From positions 434,001-498,000 of the forward strand of contig CBDCFD010000006.1 of NCBI GenBank assembly GCA_965216155.1: DNA of 64,000 nt, written 5' to 3'. This DNA is from CATOSP01 sp965216155 (GTDB lineage: Bacteria; Chloroflexota; Dehalococcoidia; Lucifugimonadales; UBA3495). Made by a program: the position numbers and the translations under genes. Each line of letters opens with the position of its first letter. The stretch's first letter is position 1. Under the pieces are notes generated by a model. The model had not been told where the DNA came from and searched no databases. It saw only the letters and a list, made by a program, of their open reading frames with translations. Of this stretch, positions 34,903 through 44,510 are shown one piece after another.

Positions 34903-35997
34903 ATGGTTGAGTACGGTACTGCGATAAATCTGGATGATTTTGGTCTGGAAGTCGGTACTCCGGCAGTCAAGTCGGTGGGGCCGCTGGCCTTCGGCCCGGA
35001 GGGTCTGCTGTTCATCGGAGACAACGCGGGAGCGGCCATATTCGCCGTAGACGTAGGTGACTCCGATGCGGGTGGAGGAGTCCAGGACGTGAACATAGAC
35101 AACTTCGACGCGTCTCTGGCATCCTACCTTGGCTGTTCCAGGGACGATGTAGCGATCCGGGACATGGCCGTCCACCCTGCGTCTGGCAACGTATATTTTT
35201 CCGTCATGCGGGGTAGCGGAGACGCCGCAGTTCCGGTGATCATCAGGGTTTCCGGCGGCGGGGAGATAAGCGATGTTTCGCTGGAGGGCGTCGCTTTTTC
35301 GCAGACGATCATCGAAGACGCGGCGGATGAAGATGACCCGCGTCTGGTTTCACGGGAAAAGCTGCGGACGGTAACGGTGACCGACATGTCCTACCTGAAC
35401 GGGTTGCTCCTGGTGGCCGGGACGTCGAATGAAGAGTTTTCCTCCACGATGCGGCGGATTCCTTTCCCCTTCAACGGAGGCGCCGAGTCCAATTCGCTGG
35501 AGATATTCCACGTCTCCCATGGCAAGTACGAGTCGGCCGCGCCCATCCGCGCTTTCGTCCCTTACCAGGGGAACGCCAGCATCCTGGCCAGCTATACCTG
35601 CACTCCAGTGGTGCGATTCTCCCTGGGCGACTTCGAGCCGGGCAAACAGGTCAAGGGCAAGACCGTCGCCGAGCTCGGGGCGCATAACCGTCCGTTGGAC
35701 CTGATTTCCTACGAGCACAAGGGCGACGAATACCTTTTGGTGTGCAATGAACGGCATCCGCTGTTCAAGATCGCCTGCAAGGACATCGATGGGCAGAGCC
35801 CCTTGACGGTGCCGGACGACTCCCTTGACGAGAATCCTGCCGACCAGGTCACCCCTGGGGTAGGTGTGCCCCGTCAACTGTTGCCCCATCCCGGGGTCAA
35901 GCGGATGGCCAACCTCAACGGCAGCGGGGTCCTGATGCTGCAACAAGACGAGGACGGCAGCATGCACCTGCGTTCCTACGCAACCGCGACGCTGTGA
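34903..35997 (+). CDS. Conserved protein of unknown function (364 aa), propeller-like
   Basis: No family I can name. The sequence has repeated strand patterns (VGPLAFGPEGLLFIGDNAGA, VHPASGNVYFSVMRG, MSYLNGLLLVAGTSNE, RPLDLISYEHKGDEYLLVCN) of a six- or seven-bladed beta-propeller, and a late CTPVVRFSLGDFEPG. No signal peptide. Its stop overlaps the next gene's GTG (GTGA at 35994-35997), so the two are translationally coupled and probably act together. AGGAGG precedes the ATG. Confidence 0.75.
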   Translation: MVEYGTAINLDDFGLEVGTPAVKSVGPLAFGPEGLLFIGDNAGAAIFAVDVGDSDAGGGVQDVNIDNFDASLASYLGCSRDDVAIRDMAVHPASGNVYFSVMRGSGDAAVPVIIRVSGGGEISDVSLEGVAFSQTIIEDAADEDDPRLVSREKLRTVTVTDMSYLNGLLLVAGTSNEEFSSTMRRIPFPFNGGAESNSLEIFHVSHGKYESAAPIRAFVPYQGNASILASYTCTPVVRFSLGDFEPGKQVKGKTVAELGAHNRPLDLISYEHKGDEYLLVCNERHPLFKIACKDIDGQSPLTVPDDSLDENPADQVTPGVGVPRQLLPHPGVKRMANLNGSGVLMLQQDEDGSMHLRSYATATL

Positions 35998-37097
35998 CGC
36001 GAAGCCGCCACCTGGATCTGGATTGGGTGGACCACGGGGGGCGGAGTTGCCTGAGGGTCCGCGGTTGGACTGAAACCGAGGTCTGCGAATTGGGCGGGTT
36101 GGCCGCGGGAGATCTGGGCCGTCACCTGGCTATTCTGCCAAGCGAAGTCCTAGAAGCTGGTGGTGATCTCAGGTCACTCCCGCCCGCCGCCGGAAACTTT
36201 ACGGTGGAATCCGGCTCGGTTTATTTCGTTCCGCGATTTCCGTTTATGGACGGGATGGGCTACTCGTTGCTGGTGTATTCGGGCGGGCAATCGGAGAGCC
36301 CGGAGGTCTGGACGATCCAACGTCCGTCCGCCCCTTCTGCCACTGCCACTGAGGTCGTGGCGATCTACCCCACTGCCGCTGAATTGCCGGTCAACCTGTT
36401 GAAAGTATACGTACACTTTTCCGGCCCAATGAGCGAGGGCTGGGCGGACCGGGCGGTGACGGTTTGCCGGGAGGATACAGGGGAGGAACTGGAGGGGGCC
36501 TTCCTTCCCCCGGACCCGGAGCTGTGGGACCTGGAGCGGCGGCGTCTGACCATGCTGCTGGACCCCGGCCGGATCAAGCGCGGTCTCGTGCCCAACCAGG
36601 AAGTTGGATATCCTTTGGTCGAGGGCGTGACCGTCAGAGTGACGGTCGCCCTCGCATTCCGGGACGCTATGGGTCAGCCATTAAAGTCGGGCGCGGAACG
36701 GAGCTACCGGATCGGCCCGCCTTTTAGGTCGCGGACTGATCCGGGCCTCTGGCGTCTTGAGCCCCCCGGCGCAGGCTCTCATGATCCGCTGGCCGTCGAG
36801 TTCGACCGGCCCTTGGACCATGCCCTGCTCCAACATTGTCTCAGAGTCTGCGATTTCAATGGGACTCAGTTGCAGGGCCGTGGAGAACCTGGAGCAGCGG
36901 AGTGCAGTTGGCGGTTTACACCTGCCCTCCCCTGGGAGGATGCCGGCTACCAGTTGGTCGTTGACTCCACGCTGGAAGATGTGGCCGGGAACACGCCTGT
37001 CCGTGTTTTTGACCGGGATGTCACCAAGACCGAGGATATCCCGTCCGAAGGGGGGCGGATTGCCGTCGGTTTTGCTTGTATCCCGGCAACGACGTAG
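35994..37097 (+). CDS. Conserved protein with Ig-like segments, partner of 34903
   Basis: A 367-residue protein with two regions resembling bacterial Ig-like (SbsA_Ig-type) domains: VVAIYPTAAELPVNLLKVYV with FSGPMSEG, and LAVEFDRPLDHALLQHCLRV with YQLVVDSTLEDVAGN. Starts at GTG in the stop of the upstream gene. In another frame just past the stop the pattern continues (GNDVVGTEVRLTVERDSG, VSPAGFAGTLAVRGDVW) to TAG at 37240, so a lost base near 37085 may have shortened it. No signal peptide. The function is unknown; the pair may handle an oxidised cofactor or surface ligand, but that is guesswork. Confidence 0.7.
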   Translation: MTRSRHLDLDWVDHGGRSCLRVRGWTETEVCELGGLAAGDLGRHLAILPSEVLEAGGDLRSLPPAAGNFTVESGSVYFVPRFPFMDGMGYSLLVYSGGQSESPEVWTIQRPSAPSATATEVVAIYPTAAELPVNLLKVYVHFSGPMSEGWADRAVTVCREDTGEELEGAFLPPDPELWDLERRRLTMLLDPGRIKRGLVPNQEVGYPLVEGVTVRVTVALAFRDAMGQPLKSGAERSYRIGPPFRSRTDPGLWRLEPPGAGSHDPLAVEFDRPLDHALLQHCLRVCDFNGTQLQGRGEPGAAECSWRFTPALPWEDAGYQLVVDSTLEDVAGNTPVRVFDRDVTKTEDIPSEGGRIAVGFACIPATT

Positions 37098-37248
37098 TTG
37101 GGACGGAAGTCAGATTGACCGTAGAGCGTGACAGCGGAATTTCCTTATTGGAAGTGAGTCCGGCCGGTTTCGCCGGCACGCTGGCGGTCCGGGGTGACGT
37201 CTGGCCCGATATAACTCATCCTGGCCGTTTCTGTGATTAGTTCTCCTT

Positions 37249-39195
37249 TTAAGGATGGCAATGCCCGTTGGCGTGATCCGATGGCGGCACGTCCAAAGCG
37301 GGGTTTCTGTCGAAGAAGCCGACCGGCATGAGCTTGAAACCGGTGTACATCACCGGCATTACCGGCCAGTCCTCGGGCCTGGGCACGTGGTGACTGCCGA
37401 AGGTATACCAGACGACGATGTCGGTATTCTCAACGTTTCTATCCGCTTTGGTCCACTCCGGAAGTCCCGCCCCGCCGGGGTGCTGGTTCGGGTAAGGTCC
37501 GGTAGGGGCCATTTCGCCGGGGCTGTAGGGGGTCACCCACAGGTGCTTTTTCATGAATCCGGCCCGCTTCGATACACTGGCCTCCGGGTTCGCGAAGGGC
37601 AGGATGTTTTCCCCTGGGACCAGTTTGTAGCTGACCGGTTGCCCGATGTAGTTTTCCACCGATGGGTTGGAGATTAGCCAATACCGTCCGGTCAAAGGAT
37701 CGACGGTGCGCTGGGCTTCGGACTCGGTCGCTAGGAGAGTCTTTTCAGCGAAAAACGCATTTCCCTGGGGATTGCCGGGGCCCATAGGCTCGGCTTTGGT
37801 ATTGACTTCGTAGACCGAATTATCCGGGCCGTCCACGCTCATGTCCAAGCGGACATTGAAGAAATGCTGGTGGATGTGCGCGCCCAACTGCGGCGCGATC
37901 AACGAGCCGTATTTCGGGACCTCGCCGGGAGAGACGGCCATATTGTTCACGACACCGGTCAGTTTCACCTGGAACTCGATTGTGCCGTCCTGGTACAGGT
38001 ACCAGAAAAAGCCGTACTCATAGTTGCCGACGGTGGCGATGAACGAAATGACCAAGCGCCTGGAGCGGCGCACTTCAGCCTGTCCGGTGCGCCAGTCGCT
38101 ATGCTTCCAGAGGATGCCGAAGTCTTCTTCGTGCAGACAGACGGCATTGGGAATACGCACCGGCTCGCCGCGGCTGTTGTTCAAGACTGCATCGAAGTAG
38201 TAAATCTGGCCGAGACAGTCACATCCCAGGGTCAACGAGTTGGCCAAGCTGCCAATGCCCGCCTCACCTACGTCGAATGCGTTCTTGCGGAAGTTGTTTT
38301 CGGCAGGGTCCCCATAGGGAACCACCAACTCCGCCAGCGAGGCCCGGTAGATGATTGGGCGTTTCCGTCCCTGGTCTTCGTAGCTTATGGTGTGCAGAAC
38401 GAGTCCTTCGCGCCGCGTATAACCGACCCTGAAGTCCCACTTTTGCCAGGAGACCTGGTTGCCTTCGACTTTGAAGCTGGGGCCGTCGGGTTGGACGATG
38501 TCCAGCGGTTTTAGGCCGTTTCGAAATTCTTGGACAAACTCTGCGGCATAGTTGCCGTCATTGGGCGGCATGGCGGTCGCGCCATGGTCCTCTACCTTGA
38601 TTACTTCCATCTTGTTGAGGTCGACTACCGCGATCATGCCCTCGATCGGGCGGGCATACCCGTTGTCGGTTGGGCTTGCACGGAGCCAACTCCGGGCGAA
38701 TGAGAGACGCAGCCCGTTTTCCTCTTCTACACCGTAGTTGCCGGCGGGCCATGGGTCAACCATTACCAGGCCGGTGTCGGTAATCCCTCTCTTTTTCAGC
38801 GCGGCCCGAAACTCCGGGCTCTCCTTCACAGCCTGCTCACACTCGAAGAACTCGTCCATCATCAGTCTTGGCTGCACATCCGGGATATGCGTCCACGACT
38901 TTACAGCCCCCTCGGTCAAGGAGACCACCGCTTCGTAGGCCGCACCCGTCTCATTGTCCAGCAGGATGATAAAGGCTTCGCGGGCGGCAGGGTCCGTGCC
39001 GTTGGGACTGAGGACGGCGTCTTTCGCCGGTTCATTGAGTACAACTGACTCGAATCTAACCTTCTCACCCAGTTTTCGTTGGGCGTGGAGTATCGCCACC
39101 GCATCCTCGATTTCGGTCGAGCTTAGCGGGTCGAGGGGATGAGCGGATGCGGCGGGTGAAGATTGGACCTGGGTGGACCGGTCTACGGTTGCCAT
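37249..39195 (-). CDS. Primary-amine oxidase (copper, topaquinone)
   Basis: A 648-residue copper amine oxidase. The topaquinone precursor Tyr is in the NYE motif of ATVGNYEYGFFWYLY. The copper ligands are in AHIHQHFFNVRLDM (HxH) and GSHHVPRPEDWPVMP, and the catalytic base Asp lies in the IYYFDAVLNN segment. It oxidises primary amines to aldehydes, ammonia and peroxide. No signal peptide, so it is probably cytosolic, like Arthrobacter-type enzymes. Start at ATG 39195 with AGGAGG upstream. Monocistronic. Confidence 0.93.
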   Translation of the reverse strand: MATVDRSTQVQSSPAASAHPLDPLSSTEIEDAVAILHAQRKLGEKVRFESVVLNEPAKDAVLSPNGTDPAAREAFIILLDNETGAAYEAVVSLTEGAVKSWTHIPDVQPRLMMDEFFECEQAVKESPEFRAALKKRGITDTGLVMVDPWPAGNYGVEEENGLRLSFARSWLRASPTDNGYARPIEGMIAVVDLNKMEVIKVEDHGATAMPPNDGNYAAEFVQEFRNGLKPLDIVQPDGPSFKVEGNQVSWQKWDFRVGYTRREGLVLHTISYEDQGRKRPIIYRASLAELVVPYGDPAENNFRKNAFDVGEAGIGSLANSLTLGCDCLGQIYYFDAVLNNSRGEPVRIPNAVCLHEEDFGILWKHSDWRTGQAEVRRSRRLVISFIATVGNYEYGFFWYLYQDGTIEFQVKLTGVVNNMAVSPGEVPKYGSLIAPQLGAHIHQHFFNVRLDMSVDGPDNSVYEVNTKAEPMGPGNPQGNAFFAEKTLLATESEAQRTVDPLTGRYWLISNPSVENYIGQPVSYKLVPGENILPFANPEASVSKRAGFMKKHLWVTPYSPGEMAPTGPYPNQHPGGAGLPEWTKADRNVENTDIVVWYTFGSHHVPRPEDWPVMPVMYTGFKLMPVGFFDRNPALDVPPSDHANGHCHP

Positions 39196-39419
39196 GGCGG
39201 ACCTCCTGATTCCCAACTTGTTGGAATCCCAGCCGAAGGTTTACGGTGACTGCCTGGTGCAGTATAGATTAAGTCATGGGCCCATAACAGTTACATCCCG
39301 CGTTGCTCGAAGGGTATCTCTCGCCCGAAGGTTGGCGCGAGTAGCCGAAGACATCCTTATTTCCTCATCTACCGCTGCGGGGCGGGATGTTCTAGAATTA
39401 TTGGGCGCGGACATGAGAG

Positions 39420-40463
39420 GTGAAAGATTTGGTTGAGCAACAGCAAGACTGGGAATACGGCCTGCGGACCGAAGGCCACGGAGCCGGAGGTCAGGGCGCC
39501 GGCCCGGTAGTTATCGGTGAGCACGGTTTCAATTACAGAGTTTCGGGGGAGAACTTCGGCCAACTCCCCGAGGGATGCGTCTACAAAGAAGGTACGTCCG
39601 TCGACGTGGATTCGGAGGACCAAGTCTACGTCTTTAACCGTGGGACGGTCCCGATGATCGTATTCGATTCCTCGGGCAACGTGGTGCGGACCTGGGGTGA
39701 AGGGGTGTTTACGAACCCGCACGGAGTGACCATCGCGCCGGATGGCACCGTTTTCTGCGTGGACAACGGCGACAGTACGGTAAGGCAGTTTACAGCCGAG
39801 GGCGAACTGCTGATGATGCTGGGCACTCCGCACCAGCCCAGCCCCAAAATGAGCGGTGACCCGTTCTGCGTACCCGCTCACGTGGCTTTCGACAAGCGGA
39901 CCGGAGAATTCTACGTCGCGGACGGCTATTCCAACGCCAGGGTACATAAGTACTCGCCGGACGGGGAGCTCCTTTTCTCCTGGGGTGAATCGGGCACCGG
40001 CGATGGGCAATTCAACATTGTTCACAACGTCGTCGTTGACAAGGACGGCTGGGTGTACATCGCCGACCGTGAAAACCACCGGGTGCAAGTTTTCAGTTCA
40101 GACGGCAAGTACGAGACCCAGTGGGGAAACCTGTCCCGTGCCGCCGCGATTTGTCTCAAAGACAGTTCCGGTGAGGAACTCCTCTATATTGGCGAATATT
40201 TCTGCGGGATTGGGACCAACGACATCGGCACAGACCTCGGGCCACGGGTCACCGTGATGAACACCAAGGGAAAGGTGTTGGCCAGGGTGGGGCGTGAGAG
40301 CTACGGGGACCAGCCGGGACGGTTCTACTCCCCGCATGGGATAGCCGTTGACTCCAAAGGGGACATCTACGTGGCCGAGGTGTCCTGGACAGACTACGGC
40401 CGGCACATGGACCCGCCACGCGAGCTGCGCTCAATGCAAAAGCTGGTCAGGGTCTTGGACTGA
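39420..40463 (+). CDS. NHL-repeat protein (peptidyl-hydroxyglycine lyase-like propeller)
   Basis: A 347-residue six-bladed NHL propeller. Typical blades are GTSVDVDSEDQVYVFNRG, NPHGVTIAPDGTVFCVDNGD, YVADGYSNARVHKYSPDGEL, VVDKDGWVYIADRENHRVQ and SPHGIAVDSKGDIYVAEVSW. This pattern is shared with the lyase half of peptide-amidating enzymes, but the catalytic function is not established here. The start could be GTG 39420 or TTG 39429; GAGGTGA fits the TTG better. No signal peptide. Confidence 0.85.
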   Translation: MKDLVEQQQDWEYGLRTEGHGAGGQGAGPVVIGEHGFNYRVSGENFGQLPEGCVYKEGTSVDVDSEDQVYVFNRGTVPMIVFDSSGNVVRTWGEGVFTNPHGVTIAPDGTVFCVDNGDSTVRQFTAEGELLMMLGTPHQPSPKMSGDPFCVPAHVAFDKRTGEFYVADGYSNARVHKYSPDGELLFSWGESGTGDGQFNIVHNVVVDKDGWVYIADRENHRVQVFSSDGKYETQWGNLSRAAAICLKDSSGEELLYIGEYFCGIGTNDIGTDLGPRVTVMNTKGKVLARVGRESYGDQPGRFYSPHGIAVDSKGDIYVAEVSWTDYGRHMDPPRELRSMQKLVRVLD

Positions 40464-40497
40464 AGCGCCAGACGCGTTTTGCAACCTCAAGGGTTAG

Positions 40498-41806
40498 TTA
40501 CATCTTCAAGGCAACTCCCGCAAGGGAAGGCTTCTTCTGCGGCGCTGTTGTGGAGAGGACCAGCAGCGCCGCCAGAAACATCAGGCAAACGCCGCCCCAC
40601 CACACGGAGTCGTACGATCCTGTCCAGTCATGAACATATCCGGCCAAGGGTGGGCCAATTCCGCCCACCGTAAGGTTGATCGGGGTGACCGCGCCCCGGA
40701 TGCTCCCCACGTTTTCGCGTCCGAAGTAGTCCGCCCAGACAAAGCTCTGCAGGAAGATCATTCCTCCGATTCCGAGTCCAAATACCGCCATAGACGCGAA
40801 CATCAAGAGCAAGTCGTGGGCATAAATCGTCAATACGCTGGCGATTCCCAGTAGCGCGAATCCGGTGGCGCCCAGTGCCTTGGCGGGCACCCATCTGACA
40901 AGCATTCCGAATGCGAAAGTCGCCACCCCCGCGCTGACTGCGTCGAACGCTGTGGCGAACGATACCAGGGTAGGGTCGAGACCTCTGTCCATGAACGCGG
41001 CTATCCGGTGTACTCCGACGGTACCGGTTGCCAGCGAGACCATGCCGAAAACGGCGACCAGGCTCCACAGTGAGAAAGTCCTTACCGCTTCCCGGACGGT
41101 CCAGGAAGTCTCAATCTCCGTTCCGGTTCCCGCGCGTAGGCCGCCTCGGGTTCTCGGGCCCGCCAGCGGCGGTTGACCATCGGGCAGCAGGCCCATGTCT
41201 TCCGGCTGACGCCTGACGAGGACGGCGGCCAATGGCACGATGACCGCCATGCCCAGGATAGCGAGAGCGACCCAAGCTGTCCGCCAACCCCAGGCGTCTA
41301 TAAAGACCTGCGTCAAGGGCACGAAGACCAGGCCCCTATGGGAATCCCCAGTCCCACGAAGGCTATCGCAATGCCTCTCCGGCGGACGAACCACTTCAAT
41401 ACCGGCACCGAAGTAACGAGCGCGCCGGGCCCGCTCATTCCAACAAGGCCCATGACGGCGAAGAGGGCTACCAGTTGCCACCCATGGTCTATAGAGGAGA
41501 GCGCGATCATCGCGCTGCCGGTAACCACGGCGGCGACGGGCAGCATTACCCGGGAGCCGAACTTGTCCAGCAACCAGCCGACGGGAGGGCTGGTAACGGA
41601 GCTTGCCACTTGCCGGGCTGTCTGCGCCCAACCGAAGTAGGCCCGGCCGATACCAAGTTCGCCCCCATTGGCTTGATGAATAGGCCGAAGTTTAGTGATC
41701 CCATGCCCATGCTCATGGCCCCAACAGAAGCCATGGCGAATACGATCACCCAGCCATAGAAGAAGAGGGGTTGGACGCCCTTGGTGTGCCGTCTGCGAGT
41801 TCTCAA
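40498..41806 (-). pseudogene. Major facilitator superfamily transporter, two frameshifts
   Basis: The three parts join into one 12-helix MFS permease. The start is PLFFYGWVIVFAMASVGAMS (from 41806). After a lost G near 41664 the frame continues with GIGRAYFGWAQTARQVASS and VGWLLDKFGSRVMLPVAAVV. After a lost G in a G-run near 41330 (GLGIPIG to GLVFVPLTQ) it continues to LSTTAPQKKP. The last part contains helices 5-12. The pattern resembles monocarboxylate/oxalate-type permeases. Both indels are in or next to G-runs, so an assembly error is as likely as a true mutation. Confidence 0.85.
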
Positions 41807-41957
41807 GTCACGGTAATTGTACTCCTACCGCGGCCCAAGAAAACTGCAACTAGATGGACCTGGACAGTGAGGCTGAACGGCAGGCCGGGGCCATGCTGGG
41901 CTGTGCAAATTCAAGAGGAAGAGGAAAGCCCGGAGGCCATTGGCGGGGAGTTAATGG

Positions 41958-41990
41958 ACCGAGTCCCGCAGTCAGCCTGCGGGACTCGGT
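41958..41990. other. 14-bp perfect hairpin
   Basis: ACCGAGTCCCGCAG (41958-41971), loop TCAGC, then the exact complement to 41990. It lies downstream of the cupin gene (minus strand) and upstream of the MFS gene start. No T-run follows on either strand, so termination is uncertain. Confidence 0.5.
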
Positions 41991-42052
41991 GGCTTGCCGT
42001 AAGACCTGATTGCCGGAGCCAGGAGTAAGGGTCTAATTCGGCGCTTTGGCGG

Positions 42053-42409
42053 TCACAGGCCGGTAATGGTGATGTGGGCCATGTAGGAGTCGGCGGTGGC
42101 CCCGTGCCAGTGGTTCTCGCCGGGCAGGATCTGTATTACGTCGCCGACACTGACCTCGTGCTGTTCATGCTCGTTGGCTACGATGCCGTTACCCATGGTG
42201 ATGACCAGGATCTGGTCGGTGGTGTGAGTATGCCAACCGGTGGTGGCACCCTTTTGGAAGTTCACTACGCTGCTGCTGAAGTGCTCGCTGGTCCCTTCCG
42301 GCAGAAGGGGTTGCCGGGTGCGGTGGACTTCGCCGCCGGTCCAGCCTTCAATGGGCGTCGCGGGACCCAGGGGCACGTGGTCTATGGCCGAGATTCTCAA
42401 CAACTTCAC
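42053..42409 (-). CDS. Cupin-domain protein
   Basis: A 118-residue single cupin. Metal-binding motif 1 is in GWHTHTTDQILVITMGNG (HxH and later Glu replaced by Gln), and motif 2 ends GENHWHG. Start at GTG 42409 (VKLLRISAIDHVPLGP) because GGAGG lies six bases upstream; the longer frame to 42463 would start inside a non-coding leader. Small cupins of this kind act as carboxymuconolactone-type or other small-molecule enzymes; the substrate is unknown. Confidence 0.85.
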   Translation of the reverse strand: MKLLRISAIDHVPLGPATPIEGWTGGEVHRTRQPLLPEGTSEHFSSSVVNFQKGATTGWHTHTTDQILVITMGNGIVANEHEQHEVSVGDVIQILPGENHWHGATADSYMAHITITGL

Positions 42410-42542
42410 GGTTGCCTCCATCAATCTAATGTAGGTTGGAATGTCTAGCTCAAGATAATACACATGGGCTGTTTTGGGAATAGAACCGGGAATACTTGCT
42501 GATATACTGAGATTACTCCAAGTCCGGTCCCACAGGGCCTTT

Positions 42543-42690
42543 TCTTTCTCGCCCTGACCTCACCCCGTCGTCCCGGCCCCCGTATCCAGTACGGGGCAGG
42601 CTTTGAGCCGGGACCCAGGATATCCCCGCCTATAACGTCCGCTGATGCGTAGAGTTTCTGGGTCCCGGCTTTCGCCGGGACGGCGGTTGA
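42543..42690. repeat. Composite palindromic intergenic repeat
   Basis: Contains one copy of the CCCCGTA-TCCAG-TACGGGG repeat (42579-42597), followed by CAGGCTTTGAGCCGGGACC, and about 50 bases later CTGGGTCCCGGC-TTTC-GCCGGGACGG. The GAGCCGGGACCCAG and CTGGGTCCCGGC parts pair with each other. A related piece (CAGGCTTTGAGCCGG) lies near 57268. Confidence 0.6.
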
Positions 42691-42891
42691 GTCTACAACG
42701 TGCTCTCGCCAGAACAATGAAAAGTCCCAGTCTGGTCCCGGCATAGTCCATGAGGAGGCCTCTTTGCTTCCAGCTATTCCCGTCAAACTCCAGCTTCCAA
42801 ATTGATTACGTGGCGGGGTTCCTGTACTATTTGGCCCTCTAACCCGGCAACGATGCCGGGCGAGATGCAACAAATTAGGAGTAGATTTAGA

Positions 42892-44304
42892 GTGACTACC
42901 GAAGCTCTAGCCACACTATTATCAGTCGCAGGTTGGGAGACGCAACGCGCCTCTGGAGTTGAGATTTCCGGGGGTAGCGACCCGATATTGCCGACGCCTT
43001 TCAAGATTGGAGAGGCCGCCTCAGCGAGTCTGAGCGCCGTTGGTCTTGCCATCTCAGACCTTTGGGAGCTGAAGACCGGGCGGCGCCAGGAGGTCAAAGT
43101 CGACGCCCGCCAAGCCACGGCGTCGCTGCGCAGCGGCCAGTATATGACGATGGACGGGGAACGGGTTGGCCGCGAACGGAACTCGGTGGCAGGGGTGTAC
43201 CCGGCCAAGGACGGCCGGTGGAGCTACCTCCACTGCAATTTCCCCAACCACCGCGAGGCGGCCCTGAGTGTGTTGGGTGTGGACGAGGACCGGGAGGCAG
43301 TGCGCCGGGCGGTGGCCCGCTGGGACGCCTTGGAGTTGGAGGAAGCAATCATCGCCGCAAAAGGGGCCGGGGGCATGGCGCGTTCGATGGAAGAGTGGTC
43401 CCGCCACCCCCAAGCCGCCGCTATTGCGTCATTACCTCTGTTGGAGATTGAGAAGATCGGCGATGGCCCACCCCAACCATTGCCCGAGGGACCCAGGCCC
43501 TTGTCGGGAGTAAGGGTCCTCGATCTTACCAGGGTGCTGGCGGGGCCGACCTGCGCCCGCACGCTGGCCGAACACGGAGCCGACGTGTTGAGGATTACCG
43601 CGCCCCACCTGCCCAGCAGTTCGGACAGGGAGGACGATACCGGCCATGGCAAGCTCTCCGCTCACATCGACCTGCGGGAGAAGGACCAATTGGAGACCTT
43701 GCTCGGGCTGGTGCGGGAAGCGGACATCTTCTCCCAGGGGTACCGTCCGGGGACCCTCGCCCAGCGGGGATTCTCTCCCGAGGACCTGGCCAAGTTGCGG
43801 CCCGGCATCGTTTACGTCTCCCTATCCGCATTTGGCCGGACGGGGCCATGGGCCTTGCGCCGCGGCTTCGACACGGTGGTGCAGACTGTGAGCGGCATAA
43901 CGGCTCGACAGGGAGAGGTGTTCCCTGGCGCCGAGCCGGGACCCCAGTTCTACCCGGTGTCGGCCATCGACTATCTGACAGGGTACCTGATGGCCTTCGG
44001 GACTCTGGTGGCCCTGGCCCGGCGAGTCCGGGAAGGGGGAAGCTGGTTGGTCCGGGTCTCTCTGGCGCAGACGGGGCGCTGGCTCGTGGACCGGGGTCAG
44101 GCGCCGGAAGGGGAGCTGCACGGCATCCCCAGCGAGTTCACCCCGGAAGAGCTAGAAGGCTGGTCGACATTCAGCGACGCGCCGGGTGGACGCCTGCACC
44201 ATTTGGGACCGGTGGTTCAGCTTTCGGAGACCCCGCCCTATTGGGCCAGGCCTTCCGTCCCCCTGGGCTACCACGACCCCGTGTGGCCTGAGCGGGTGGC
44301 GTAG
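42892..44304 (+). CDS. CoA-transferase family III (CaiB/BaiF-like), unusual domain order
   Basis: A 470-residue protein starting at GTG 42892 with AGGAG about 9 bases upstream. The family's usual N-terminal block (GVRVLDLTRVLAGPTCART, near residue 215) lies in the middle, followed by GRTGPWALRRGFDTVVQ and ARRVREGGSWLVRVSLAQTG. The first 200 residues (LPTPFKIGEAASASLSAVGL, MDGERVGRERNSVAGVYPA) resemble another half of the fold. Members transfer CoA between carboxylic acids. The order suggests a fused or rearranged two-half protein. Confidence 0.85.
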   Translation: MTTEALATLLSVAGWETQRASGVEISGGSDPILPTPFKIGEAASASLSAVGLAISDLWELKTGRRQEVKVDARQATASLRSGQYMTMDGERVGRERNSVAGVYPAKDGRWSYLHCNFPNHREAALSVLGVDEDREAVRRAVARWDALELEEAIIAAKGAGGMARSMEEWSRHPQAAAIASLPLLEIEKIGDGPPQPLPEGPRPLSGVRVLDLTRVLAGPTCARTLAEHGADVLRITAPHLPSSSDREDDTGHGKLSAHIDLREKDQLETLLGLVREADIFSQGYRPGTLAQRGFSPEDLAKLRPGIVYVSLSAFGRTGPWALRRGFDTVVQTVSGITARQGEVFPGAEPGPQFYPVSAIDYLTGYLMAFGTLVALARRVREGGSWLVRVSLAQTGRWLVDRGQAPEGELHGIPSEFTPEELEGWSTFSDAPGGRLHHLGPVVQLSETPPYWARPSVPLGYHDPVWPERVA

Positions 44305-44510
44305 GCCAGGCGTTTATCTTCTCCTTCAAGAATGGTCTTTCTTGTGAGATTAACGAATGAAACTCTTACGGCTCACGGCCAAGAATTATCGCAGCCTCCG
44401 GGATGCGGACATCAAATATGCGTGCGCTCAGTGGCACCTTGAAGCATGGTTTTTTGGAGATGCAGAACACCTGAGAGACTACCTCGGCGGGAAAGCCTTA
44501 GGAAATGTAG

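Noticed and set aside
40498..41806. Programmed frameshifting in the MFS gene
   Set aside because: Two separate lost bases at G-runs with no slippery-site design; error or decay is simpler.
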